This document shows positions 53,883-63,530 of a stretch of DNA of 64,000 nucleotides, piece after piece. The DNA comes from Agapetus fuscipes (taxonomy: Eukaryota; Arthropoda; Insecta; Trichoptera; Glossosomatidae). Under the pieces are notes generated by a model, which did no database searches, was not told the DNA's origin, and saw only the letters and a program-made list of their open reading frames with translations. The position numbers were made by a program, and so were the translations under genes. Numbering within the stretch: position 1 is the stretch's first letter; every line of letters starts with the position of its first letter. The DNA lies in the NCBI GenBank assembly GCA_951799405.1, contig OX637344.1, forward strand, positions 124,001 through 188,000, in the 5' to 3' direction.

Positions 53883-54106
53883 GAGCCGTTATTGGCCTTC
53901 CCTAGTGAAATATCGGTTGAAAACAGTTACGCTATTCATTTTTACTTAAATCTGATAAAAAGTAAAATCGTGTGTACATGCAAATATGTGACACAATCAT
54001 TAATCAATTTTCAGGAAATTTCAATTCAACATATCTTGACACATTAGTTCACCGTAACTGCGTGTCTTGTTCAAACGCTAAGTAATCCAAATCACTACCA
54101 GAAATA

Positions 54107-54212
54107 TAAAAGTATACGTTCACACTCAACCACTACGTTTTCCAAAAAATTATGAAATTCGAAACAATGAAGTGGGCGCTCTACTTGAGTTTGAACGTAA
54201 TATTGTATACTT
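54107..54212. repeat. HP-1 hairpin MITE with internal deletion
   Basis: Left AAAAGTATACGTTCACACTC, arm AACCACTACGTTTTCCAAAA, then directly to CTTGAGTTTGAACGTAATAT and terminus TGTATACTTA. The right inner arm is lost. It touches the HP-3 element. Confidence 0.65.
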
Positions 54213-54214
54213 AC

Positions 54215-54455
54215 GGGGCTATTCTTAGACATTTTAGTCGTCGGTTGAGCTCACGGTTTGACAAACTAATGATGCCTGGGCTGTAAGTCTCATCACCACG
54301 GTCATTCTTACCTACCGAATATCGGTAATATTTGTATGAAGACTAATCAGCTGTTCACTTGCAGCCATCTTGACCAACAGGTCTTCATACAAATGCATCA
54401 TTAGTTTGTCAAAGCGTGAGCTCAACGGACGACTAAAATGTCTAAGAATAGCCCC
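54215..54455. mobile_element. HP-3 MITE, copy 2
   Basis: Termini GGGGCTATTCTTAGACATTT and the inverse are nearly perfect over about 57 bp. The interior matches copy 1 at 23674 closely, including the TACCGAATATCGGTA centre. Confidence 0.85.
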
Positions 54456-55031
54456 GATAGAGTACTGTCCATGCACCGCTGGTATTTTGTGAGTGTCTGC
54501 AGTGTCCGAGGCTTGCGTAAGGCGGATTACGATTTTCCCCACTCGGTAAGTTCCTTACACCAACTTATCGTTACAGATCGGAGCCGATTTGCATATTAAC
54601 ATTGCCGAGTTTCTCCGCCTGGTATTCATGTACTGTTTATATTGTGAGTACTGCTGTACACAAGATACGTAATTAGTACAATCTAAGTTTATCACAAACT
54701 AGATTTGTTTCCGTTTTATAATTTGTCTTTATAGCACATTCACAATTGATTATTTCAGTAAACTAATTTTATAATTATTCTGAACAATTTGTCTCCAGTT
54801 TCATTAAGGAAATTAACTTGTTAATGAAATGAGAAGTGCATCATTCCTACACAAGCAATAGAATTTTAATTATAATTCTAAAAAAAAGACAAAACGCCTT
54901 TCTTGATCACAATATTGCGGTGTTTTAATTTAACTAGCTTTAATTCATTCATTTACACTGAAGCATTAACCTGCGTTTACAAAAATTTCAAAATTTTCAT
55001 GGAATTCATTTAAGCTACTTACTTATTTTTT
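54456..55031. other. No recognised feature
   Basis: AT-rich spacer. Confidence 0.3.
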
Positions 55032-55041
55032 CTCTCATCAC
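55032..55041. repeat. Target-site duplication of LINE-A, left copy
   Basis: CTCTCATCAC, repeated exactly at 57520-57529 beyond the other end of the element. Confidence 0.65.
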
Positions 55042-55071
55042 TGTACTGTACTGTATCCTGCCGCCGTTCCA

Positions 55072-56877
55072 CTAGGGGTGGCCGGTACCTCCGCAGATGC
55101 GCCTCCACTTTTTTCTGTCCTTACAAACCACTTTCATTTCCTCAATATTCATCACCTTTTTCATACATACTCTTCTCTTATTTTCACTCTGCAGGTTCCA
55201 TTCTTTCGCAATCTCACCTATTTGGTCTAACCATTCTTTCCTCGGCCTTCCCCTTCCGCGCTTTCCTCTGACATTTCCTTTGTACACTTTCTTCGTTAGT
55301 CGTTCATCATCCATTCTTTCGAGATGTCCGAACCATCTCATCGTACTTTTTTGTACTTTCATTCTCATATTCTCTTTTATACCACACTCGTTCATCACCC
55401 AATCATTACGTACTCTATCATTCAGTGTTTTTCCAGCCATTGCTCTCAGGTAAGCCATTTCAACCGTACATACTTTACTCAGCTCACATTCATTAACTGT
55501 CCACGCCTCACTTCCATACATCAATGTCGGAACCAATATACCATTGTGGACCGCCAATCTCATATTCTTCGTAAGTTTCCTATTTCTTGCAATTCTTCCA
55601 ATCGTTCCCATTACACTTCTTCCTCTACTAGCACGCTTTTCCAATTCTTTCGTCAATTTCCCATTCGACTCAAACTTGCTTCCCAGATAATCAAATTCTT
55701 TCACGACCTCCACTCTTGTTTCATTCAGTCTTATCTCAATTTCCTCGCATTCCTCAGTCCTGTCAAACACTAATACTTTCGTCTTACTGGCATTCACTTT
55801 TAAACCGTTCTTACTAAAAGCATCATTCATTTTGGTGAGTATCATCTGGAGCTCCTCCGCTGTATCAGCCAACACTACGGCATCGTCAGCATAGAGAAGA
55901 ACTCCAACATTCGTCTCACCCACTTTCACACCATAATGAGAAATTTCTGCTTCTTTCATACAATTGTCCATGATTATGTTAAATAACCACGGACTCATTA
56001 CACACCCCTGTCGTACTCCCTTGTAAACATCAAACCATTCGCTACATTTACCATCCACTCTTACACACGCCAAACTATTTTCATAGATGGCGCGTATTCC
56101 ATTCAGAAGCTTGCCGTTCACACCGTACTTTAGGAGTACTTTCCACATCATACCTCTGTCCACCGAGTCAAAAGCCTTCTCGAGATCCACAAAAGCCGTG
56201 TAGACCTTCCGACCTACAGCCAGATGTTTTTCAACAATCTGTCTGAGAGTGAAGATCTGGTCTACACACCCTCTTCCTGGCATAAAGCCAGTCTGGATAT
56301 CAGAAACCCCATGACCGGTAGACAGTCTCACTTTTTTTATGAGAACCTTACACAATACTTTACCAGCTATACTGAGAAGACTGATGGGCCTGAAATTTTG
56401 GCAGTCCTTTTTGTCACCTTTTCCTTTGTAGATAGGAACAATGACCGCCTTTTTCCAGTCCATCGGCACTTTACTCTCTTTCACACACATCTTGCACAGT
56501 TCAAACATCCATTCAACCATGCACTCCCCAGCACATTTGATCATCTCAGCATTCACACCATCATTCCCAGCAGCTTTTCCATTCTTCAGATCTTTTATAC
56601 TTATTATCACATCCTCTTTCACAATTTCTTCATCGCTGTCATTATATTCAACATCATAATAGTCTCTTTCGCCCTGGCCATATAAATTTTTAAAATATTC
56701 ATTCCATCTCTTCCTTACATCACTTTCGTCCCACAGCAAGATTCCCTCAGCGTTTTTAATGCCTGGGGTGGTTGATCCGCGACTTTCGTTTTTATCACGT
56801 ACCCAGCTCCAGAATGATTTTTTATTGGTGAGGAAATTCTGCTGCGCTCTCTCATTTTCCTTACTTTCTATTTTCAT
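55072..56877 (-). CDS. LINE-A reverse transcriptase region (601 codons)
   Basis: This would copy the element RNA into DNA at a nicked target. In residue order: finger and palm motifs NGKAAGNDGVNAEMIKCAGE (99-118) and WKKAVIVPIYKGKGDKKDCQ (141-160); NFRPISLLS (161-169); QTGFMPGRGCVDQIFTLRQ (195-213); motif A FVDLEKAFDSVD (229-240) with catalytic Asp231; RQGCVMSPWLFN (289-300); motif C LLYADDAVVL (327-336) with the YADD aspartates; NGLKVNASKTKVLVF (357-371); YGSEAW (454-459); WFGHLERMDDERLTKK (515-530) and GRGRPRKEW (541-549). No CCHC zinc knuckle is evident. All RT catalytic residues seen are intact. The listed start is the first Met after an upstream stop; the real frame continues upstream. 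Confidence 0.92.
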   Translation of the reverse strand: MKIESKENERAQQNFLTNKKSFWSWVRDKNESRGSTTPGIKNAEGILLWDESDVRKRWNEYFKNLYGQGERDYYDVEYNDSDEEIVKEDVIISIKDLKNGKAAGNDGVNAEMIKCAGECMVEWMFELCKMCVKESKVPMDWKKAVIVPIYKGKGDKKDCQNFRPISLLSIAGKVLCKVLIKKVRLSTGHGVSDIQTGFMPGRGCVDQIFTLRQIVEKHLAVGRKVYTAFVDLEKAFDSVDRGMMWKVLLKYGVNGKLLNGIRAIYENSLACVRVDGKCSEWFDVYKGVRQGCVMSPWLFNIIMDNCMKEAEISHYGVKVGETNVGVLLYADDAVVLADTAEELQMILTKMNDAFSKNGLKVNASKTKVLVFDRTEECEEIEIRLNETRVEVVKEFDYLGSKFESNGKLTKELEKRASRGRSVMGTIGRIARNRKLTKNMRLAVHNGILVPTLMYGSEAWTVNECELSKVCTVEMAYLRAMAGKTLNDRVRNDWVMNECGIKENMRMKVQKSTMRWFGHLERMDDERLTKKVYKGNVRGKRGRGRPRKEWLDQIGEIAKEWNLQSENKRRVCMKKVMNIEEMKVVCKDRKKWRRICGGTGHP

Positions 56878-57513
56878 CTTACTCTCAAAGACGACGGTTT
56901 TGGCTCTTCGTTTTGCTTGCTTATATATCTCTTCTAGAGCTTGATTTTTCCTATCATTCAGTCATCTATTAAAAGCATTCTTCTTCTGTTCAATAGCTTC
57001 TCTCACTTCGTCATTCCACCATGCATCACCTCTTCTTTTACAGACCTTCGCTTCACCACAAACAGATTTCGCACATTCAATCATATTTTCTTTCATTTTT
57101 GACCACATTTTTTCAACACATCCTTCTTCTTTTGTTTTTTTTAACTCATCGTGGTTAAGTCTTTCATTCACCTCACATTTGTACTTTTCTTTTATACTTA
57201 CATCATTCATTTTTTCAACTTTTATTCGCTTCATACTCACCAATTCCTTTTGTGCTCTTCTTTTTACATCTCCTATCATTATTCTCGAGCACAGCAAATA
57301 GTGGTCTGTGTTCAGCACAGCTCCACGGTATACTCGAGAGTCTCTTACATCCCCTCTCATTCTTTCATCCACACAGATGTAGTCAATAATTGTACGGTTG
57401 CCCGCTCTGTTCTGCCACGTATACAAATGTATACTTTTGTGGTTGAACCAGGTATTCGACGTAAAGAGTCTATGCTCCATACATATACTCTCATCTCTCA
57501 TCTCATCTCTCAT
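56878..57513 (-). pseudogene. LINE-A endonuclease C-terminal half and linker, one in-frame TGA
   Basis: The frame of the RT continues upstream without shift: 28 codons, then TGA at 56962-56964, then 183 open codons. The latter contain FTSNTWFNHKSIHLYTWQNR, AGNRTIIDYICVDERMRGDV and RVYRGAVLNTDHYLLCSRIM, the C-terminal half of an AP-type endonuclease (NTWF ... YTW ... IDYI ... DH), followed by a basic linker. The N-terminal half with the catalytic Glu is missing because of 5' truncation, so the copy is non-functional whatever the TGA does. Confidence 0.85.
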
Positions 57514-57519
57514 CTCATA

Positions 57520-57529
57520 CTCTCATCAC
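57520..57529. repeat. Target-site duplication of LINE-A, right copy
   Basis: CTCTCATCAC, identical to 55032-55041. The neighbouring TCTCATCTCTCATCTC run makes chance similarity more likely than usual, so the call is not certain. Confidence 0.6.
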
Positions 57530-57940
57530 AATCATTGTAATTCCACAAGTAAACACACAAACAATACTAAACCATTTCATTTACGATTCTTCACGTGCGT
57601 TCCATTTAATATGTGACAATTGTAAGTACAACACACAATACAACACACATGTCTGAGTAACTGTGCTTTGTGTGACAGGCCCGCGCAAGTAGCTGCCTGA
57701 AGTGGAGTACTACCTACAGGCCAGGCAGCCTGCTAGGCGCACACAGCGTCGTGCGTAAAGGCAACTTGCTCAGCTAGAGTGTGTCTCTTAAGTAAGTTAC
57801 GATCATCAGATCAAGCTAGTAAGATGATTAGCAATGATTTAAAGACGTTATTATGATGATAATGAATAATGAATAATGCAAATATCATGATATGTTGTAC
57901 TGTTATCTATAAGCTGTCATGTTGAACTGTTTTAAAAAAA
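57530..57940. other. No recognised feature
   Basis: Includes a less AT-rich stretch (57675-57785) without a family match. Confidence 0.3.
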
Positions 57941-57943
57941 TAT

Positions 57944-58115
57944 GATACCACCTGCCACGTCATGTGAGAGAGCTAGAGGACCATGGAAAGTTCCGGAATG
58001 CACTGAAGGCAAATAAATTTCTGGCATCATTTGCACAAGCGCCCTTGGAGTGACTACATCACGAAACAGCGCTATACAGAAATCATCAACTCATCATCAT
58101 CCTCATTAGTATAAT
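57944..58115 (+). pseudogene. L2/CR1-like LINE 3' end
   Basis: The plus-strand frame reads LPRHVRELEDHGKFRNALKA then NKFLASFAQAPLE before a stop, again the LP..V ... F.NALK pattern. Then a stem-like CAAGCGCCCTTGGAG ... CAGCGCTATACAG and a CATCAT-type tail. The 3' UTR is like 17.8 and 60.6 kb and unlike the SINE2-sharing LINE-C. Confidence 0.65.
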
Positions 58116-58750
58116 TTACTACGAATATTTTAAGATCCAAAATGCATGAACGAAAAATCAATATTAGCATTTCGGGTTTTGCGGACGTCGAAGCGTTGAA
58201 GTCTTTAATTCCCTTGTTTCTTTGGGCCTTTCGAAGACAAAACATCACACAATATCCAAATCTGGATTCTAGAAGAATTACTCTATTCTAATTCTTATTT
58301 TGGATGACTTAGTTGTAAGTTTGATCAACTATACAGATGAGTTTAAGTATTACACGCACAGTTTTCACATCCACGCGCCATTTCTACGCGTTCCTAATGA
58401 TGGAGATCTCGATACCTACACTAAAACAAAAACAACAAAAACACATACGTCTCAATTCTCATACAAATTAGCGAGTATAGTACCAGCAGAGAGGAAGTGC
58501 CAGTTAGCGTATCAGAGAGAGGAGAGGTGAACCGAAAACTTAATGAATCCCAGACTTTCACATGTGCATGCAATTACGCACGTCGGACACGCATCGGCGC
58601 TGGCCACATGTGCGACTCACCAACAAAAAACTTTACACACGTAAAAATGTGTTTAACACCTCACAATGTATGCGCAGAGCTTCACAAACTAATATTACCC
58701 GTAGAAAGCGTGATTAGTTTTTGTATAGGAATAAAGTACCCTTTTTGTTT
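58116..58750. other. No recognised feature
   Basis: AT-rich with a GC-richer patch at 58560-58625; chance frames only. Confidence 0.3.
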
Positions 58751-58752
58751 GG

Positions 58753-58850
58753 ATCTATAATCTAAGTTGCAAAGAGATAATACTTAAAACATAATCCTCG
58801 TCTGAACGTAAGCACGTATAAGTTTGCACTTTAATATAATGCTGCAGGAG
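58753..58850 (-). repeat. R260 3' part, degenerate
   Basis: TCTATAATCTAAGTTGCAAA tail and CGTATAAGTTTGCACTTTAA; truncated at about 100 bp by the next R260. Confidence 0.6.
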
Positions 58851-58852
58851 TA

Positions 58853-59094
58853 TATAATTTATAATCTTAAGTTGCAATGATATCTTACATTTGAGATTCA
58901 TATTAAATGCATTCCCACAAGCAGACACGTATAAGTTCGCGATTAAACATCCCGCATGTGGACTTACAATATAAATACCCAATCTCAAATGAACATAAGG
59001 CCTGCAACTCTTGCCGACCTGGATATTGGCAAAGTTAACCATTTTTTTACAGTACCTATAGGTGGTCAGCCTCATACCAACGTAAAGTCAAGGA
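58853..59094 (-). repeat. R260, full length, tandem to the previous
   Basis: ATAATCTTAAGTTGCAATGA to ACGTAAAGTCAAGGAG. It carries the shortened GACCTGGATATTGGCA junction also seen at 30.8 kb. Confidence 0.8.
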
Positions 59095-59154
59095 GTTCCT
59101 AATAATAAAATCATTCTCATACCTGATCATCCCTATTGTAGAAATAAAATCACT

Positions 59155-59330
59155 TTTGTGAATGCAAAAAGGCGACAAGAGTTGCAGAGCTCATATACAT
59201 TATAGGCCAGGATTCTCTTGTATATTGCGTGGAGGATATACATACGAAAATTTAAACGTGTTCACTTGTAAACGTAAATAAAACGAACATCTTGGATGTG
59301 GAAAGATATACAATTGCAACATAGATTAAC
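59155..59330 (+). repeat. R260, strongly degenerate
   Basis: GCGACAAGAGTTGCAGAGCT ... CGTGTTCACTTGTAAACG ... ATACAATTGCAACATAGATT keeps only the order of R260 landmarks. Confidence 0.45.
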
Positions 59331-60545
59331 GATTTAATTATGACAAAGGAAATAGTGGATGTGTCATCGTTTTACTAATAATGATTTCAAATGCAAATCA
59401 AACCTAAATCAACAGGATTTTACTTTCGCATCGAGTGTTATAAATTAAGATCACAAATTTCTACATTTTGGAACGTGCGACATGTCATGCAAGACTTTAC
59501 GAGCTCGCGAGCTGAGAATGCTAAGGTGAGATGTCCAGTAAACGGGCACATCGCTAGCGTCAATCATGGATACCAATGAGACATGAGGACGCAAATGTGA
59601 AAAGAATTTGGGACATTCATAATGCTAGGCAGAGAAAGACCAATCTCAGAGTGATTACATAGAAAATAAGAGACATTTGAAAAGAAGTAAATTGAAAACA
59701 ATGAAAAGTGGTAATATTTTGCATACAAAAAAAACTTTAAAACTGTGGGGGTGAGGATGGTTCGATTCGGGACTAGTATTTAATAAATATTAAATTAGTT
59801 TTTAAAAACTGTAAATGTGTGATTTAATATGGGTAAATAGAGTGTTTCATAAAGTTTTTATATAGAAACTTCTTTGGTCTGAAAAATCTGCCAAATATTA
59901 AAGATGAAGCTTTGAAACAAATGAAAAAAATATTACAAGATGAAAATCAAGAACAAAATAAAAATTATTACATTAAACTTTATCATCTGAAGATTTGGTG
60001 ATAATCAGTTGTAAACAAAAGAGTGTAAGAATAAAGAGCAAAACAAAAAACAGATTAATTTTCAAAGCAAATTAATTCTATGATGCAAACAGATACTTGT
60101 GTTTTGGAAAGCAGTTTCTATTTCAGTGTTTGATATGTAGTATGTCGCTAAATGCTATCGTAATATTTCAACGAACAAGATATCATTTGCACGATATGCA
60201 AATAAATCTAAAACGTAATGAATAAACGGATTGCAATTCCGCTGACGTCGCGTGCAGCATGAATTCTAATTTATCGCCTATTCATGAACTATATCGGTGT
60301 TGATGAAGTAAAAATAATCAGAGAACCGGTTTTCCAGAGGCATTAGTCTTGGGCACTTTTGATCCGCCCTAGGCCGGGTACAAACACTCAGTGACAATGA
60401 ATTATTAAAGTACCTATGTATTCTGGAGGGGGGTTCAAATGTGCACGAAAATATAATTAGGTTAATATTTTATAATTACACTGGAAATACCTACATATGT
60501 GATCAAATAAAACATCAGAGATGTTGTCATATTTGTTCAAGGTCA
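59331..60545. other. No recognised feature
   Basis: 1.2 kb AT-rich; nothing supported. Confidence 0.35.
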
Positions 60546-60548
60546 TGT

Positions 60549-60660
60549 CATAATAATAATAATAATAATAATTGGACAATTTGTATACAGCGCCGTTTAG
60601 TGGCACTAGCCACCCCAAGGGCGCTTAAATTATTACGTCATAGTTATTCAAACTCATGGA
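60549..60660 (-). repeat. L2/CR1-like LINE 3' end with AAT tail
   Basis: Plus strand: AATAATAATAATAATAATTG (reversed tail), then TACAGCGCCGTTTAGTGGCA and AAGGGCGCTTAAATTATT. The GCGCC ... GGCGC stem matches the ends at 17.8 and 58.0 kb. Confidence 0.55.
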
Positions 60661-60877
60661 GAATCATGTTTTTTTTTCAAATAAGATTTTTAACCAATTG
60701 TTCTTTTACACTGCACAAAAATACAAGAATAAAACAATATTTTGAAACAATAGGTAAAAATAAAATAATTTTAGGCATGATTAAAAATACATACGAGTAT
60801 TTACATTTATCAAAATTTTAGGGTTCTTTGTTTCAACATGAATGGAAATGATAAGTGTAACATTTTTTTTTCGTTTC

Positions 60878-61078
60878 ACTAGGGAAGCCAGAACCTCTAC
60901 AGAGTCTCCTCCACTTATTCATATTTTACCATACTTCTGTCAGTTGATTCATATCCATCACATTGGGCAACCATTTCCTTTTGTACCTTCACTTTATGTA
61001 TCCCAAATCCTTATTATTTCACTTTGATCAAACCTTTCTTCTCACTTTTCTCTTTCCTCTCTTGCATCTGTTATGCAT
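60878..61078 (-). pseudogene. LINE-A 3'-end remnant, old
   Basis: Plus strand CACTAGGGAAGCCAGAACCT ... AGTCTCCTCCACTTATTCAT ... CATATCCATCACATTGGGCA follows the reversed LINE-A C-terminus (as at 27.7 kb), with broken frames. Confidence 0.65.
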
Positions 61079-61503
61079 AGCTAAAGTAGATTTTTTTAAT
61101 TTAAGACACGACAGTTTTTATTTTTGCTGTTTAACCAATTTTTGAAGAAGATGGCACGCAATCCAATTTGAAAAATAATATATGAACTTCATCTTTCATC
61201 TTCCATTCCCATGATCTGTATTTGGCCTGGTTACTGTAATGGTGATCGTGGATATTAACACGTATTTTCATTTAATTTACACGATGTGAGTACTGCAGCT
61301 AGTTTGTGGGAACAGACTCCACTCTGACAATTTGTTTAAGCGACTGCGAGGTTTAACTATCACTCCACGTACAGCACGAGCCTCGCTTATGATTCATGCG
61401 AGCGATCCAGCATTAAATATATCATCTCGTAATAATCATCAAGTCCGTTATAAGCATGAGTAGGTGTAACACAATGTAATGTTAATGGTAAACTATATAA
61501 ATC
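61079..61503. other. No recognised feature
   Basis: AT-rich spacer. Confidence 0.3.
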
Positions 61504-61505
61504 TA

Positions 61506-61745
61506 AAAACTTAAATCTAAGTTGCAAAGATATGTATCATTTGAGATTCATATTAAATGCATTCCCACAAGCAGACACGCAAATTTTCGCGCTCACACAT
61601 GCCGCATGTGGACCTACAATATAAAAACCCAAACTCAAATGAACAAACTCTTGCCGACCTTCCCTGAAACAGGGGTGACATTGGCAAAGGGAACCATTTT
61701 TTACAGTAGAGGTGGTCAGCCTCATATAAACCTATAAGTCAAGGA
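61506..61745 (-). repeat. R260, full length
   Basis: TTAAATCTAAGTTGCAAAGA to CCTATAAGTCAAGGAAT. A 14-bp segment of the body (around CATAAGCCCTGCAA) is missing. Confidence 0.85.
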
Positions 61746-61807
61746 ATACAAGCAGTTAATTACATCCAGTTATACAAACAATCAAAGACCTTTTTTTTAA
61801 AATGACA

Positions 61808-61960
61808 TGCAAGGTGTATGTCCATTTGAGATTTGGTAGTTTTTGTTGTAGGTTCACATGCGGCATGTGCAAGCGCGAACTTGTACGTGTCTGCTGGTAA
61901 GAATACACATTATGTGAATCCCTAATGTTACATATCTTTGCAACTTATATTAGATTAGAT
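61808..61960 (+). repeat. R260, 5'-truncated, GATTA-type tail
   Basis: AAGGTGTATGTCCATTTGAG ... GTTCACATGCGGCATGTGCA ... ATCTTTGCAACTTATATTAG; inverted with respect to the previous copy. Confidence 0.75.
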
Positions 61961-61984
61961 AATATGTAAAAACATAAGAGATCA

Positions 61985-62340
61985 TTTTCCCTTCATTTTT
62001 GTGTGTGTCACACCTCAAGGGCCCTCTCGCATCACGGATAAGATTTTTTGTAAAGATGCGTCTTTAATGTTGCTTTAAAAATACAAACAGTTTTTGATTT
62101 CTTCACATTGTGGTAGTCTTTTTCACTCCGTCGGGCCCGCAAACCGGAAAGCATGGTCCTCAAAATTTGTGCGTGTCTGGTGATGCGGCTGGACTAAGAC
62201 AACCACCCCATACCACTCAGATCTGAGCGTATTGCGCATCAAATCTATCTCAACGGATGAGAACATGTCAGACAAATATAAAGAAGCCGCATTATTTACA
62301 GCTTTGTTTTTAAAGTCCATGCTTTGTTCATTGATCACAG
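61985..62340 (-). pseudogene. L2/CR1-like LINE C-terminus and 3' end (LINE-C)
   Basis: The longest LINE-C piece. A 71-codon minus-strand frame (62338-62123) includes YLSDMFSSVEIDLMRNTLRS and ends HAFRFAGPTE; after a small frameshift it continues VKKSKTVCIFKATLKTHLYK and KSYP stop. AF..AGP..WN.LP...F...LKTHL is the L2/CR1 C-terminal order (WN itself lies at the frameshift). The 3' UTR includes GGGCCCTTGAGGTGTGACAC, the SINE2-shared segment. Confidence 0.75.
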
Positions 62341-62660
62341 AGTTCGTAAACAGTGATATTCGTACATAAAAGATATTTTGTCTGCCTTTTATGATGATGA
62401 TGATTATTATTATTGAAAGCTCTGCATGAAATCCTCTCGGCTTAAGTAAACCACGTGGGTGTGACCACCGCTAATGTGAATCAGACGATATTCCATATCA
62501 CAGCCACATCCAGGTCAGCATTAGCATTCTGGATTGTTCTCGCCTGCTGACTAAATGAAAAGTGACTGAACTATGGCTGGCAGGACACTCCATAATAAAT
62601 TACCTGTAGATCCTTTGACCTGGATTCATAAAAAATACAATGAATCAAAATATAAACATA
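62341..62660. other. No recognised feature
   Basis: Spacer with a short GAT/ATT microsatellite near 62393-62416. Confidence 0.35.
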
Positions 62661-62664
62661 TTTA

Positions 62665-62960
62665 ATCGTTCTCTATATAATAAAAATTAAATGGCATTCG
62701 TTGGTAACCACATCACTGGAGAACGGCTACAACGATTTGCATATTTTTCAACCTTAATCTAGGCAAAGTAAGAGCATACAAAAATGGAAAAACAACTTGC
62801 ACCTCGCAAGGTTTTCATACTAAAGAAACGGTCTAACATCCATTTTTTTACAGTTTTTTTCTAGAATATTTTCACAAATCAGCCTGTTTCAAATCAATTG
62901 CATTTTGGATACGACAACGTAAACAAAAAAAATTGTAAGTATAACCCTCAGTATGTAGTT
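62665..62960 (+). repeat. Dispersed repeat related to 17.39 kb
   Basis: CTCTATATAATAAAAATTAA, ATGGCATTCGTTGGTAACCA, GAACGGCTACAACGATTTGC, AACATCCATTTTTTTACAG and ATTGCATTTTGGATACGAC follow the order of blocks at 17390. Family unknown. Confidence 0.45.
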
Positions 62961-63376
62961 TTATTTTTTATTCCATTAAAAAATTAAAAAATACAACAAT
63001 ATGAAGTGATAAATATTCTTCGACAGCAAAAGTGTCACCACATTTCTGTAGGTACAAAGTTATAATTCAAATTCAAATATCGAACGCCTCCATCTTGATT
63101 TATCTCCCGTGGACAATATGGCGTCGTGGGATTTAGGCGCCAACTTTGACGTTTATTCTCCCACAATTACTACAATAGCCCTCTAACTATTCAACTATTA
63201 TTCCACGAGTCAAAAAAGCAGTCCAATCATTGTTTAATTTTCAAAATAGTTTATTTAATCATGTACAATTTTGGGTAGGCACCATTTGATGCGAGTTTTT
63301 TCAGATTCAAGTTTAATGTCTCAATTATTCAAATATTATTTTTTACTTCAAAAATATTCACCTTTAGAAGACACTA
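62961..63376. other. No recognised feature
   Basis: AT-rich spacer. Confidence 0.3.
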
Positions 63377-63377
63377 C

Positions 63378-63530
63378 CTCAAGTACAAAATTTAACCTTA
63401 AAACTGAACAATAACATTATAACGAAAAAATATGAAAACTGAAACAGCGTCTCTGGGGAGCTTTTTAGTTTGTCAGTTTTTGTGTAAAACGCTATGGTTG
63501 AGTTGTAACGTTTATCTTTATACTGGAGGT
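63378..63530. repeat. HP-1 hairpin MITE
   Basis: Left CTCAAGTACAAAATTTAACC, loop AACAGCGTCTCTGGGGAGCT, right arm TTTTTGTGTAAAACGCTATG then GTTGAGTTGTAACGTTTATC and terminus TTTATACTGG. The left arm is decayed, the right arm good. Confidence 0.7.

Larger units (their letters stand above)
55042..57519 (-). mobile_element. LINE-A non-LTR retrotransposon, 5'-truncated, nearly intact coding part
   Basis: About 2.48 kb on the minus strand: the rest of an apurinic-type endonuclease, a complete reverse transcriptase, a C-terminal GHLERM ... GRGRPRK region, a very short 3' UTR of about 30 bp and a tandem ACTGT tail. A single long frame with endonuclease plus RT, a tiny 3' UTR and a short-unit tail fits the RTE group; I infer the clade from layout, not from a tree. 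The 10-bp direct repeat on both sides supports insertion by target-primed reverse transcription. The 5' end is truncated inside the endonuclease, next to a low-complexity ATGAGAGATGAG stretch. Confidence 0.9.

Noticed and set aside
55097..57616. Several plus-strand open frames of 60-153 codons opposite the LINE
   Set aside because: They are antisense shadows of the long minus-strand LINE-A frame; composition is S/H/F/T-rich and no motif is present.
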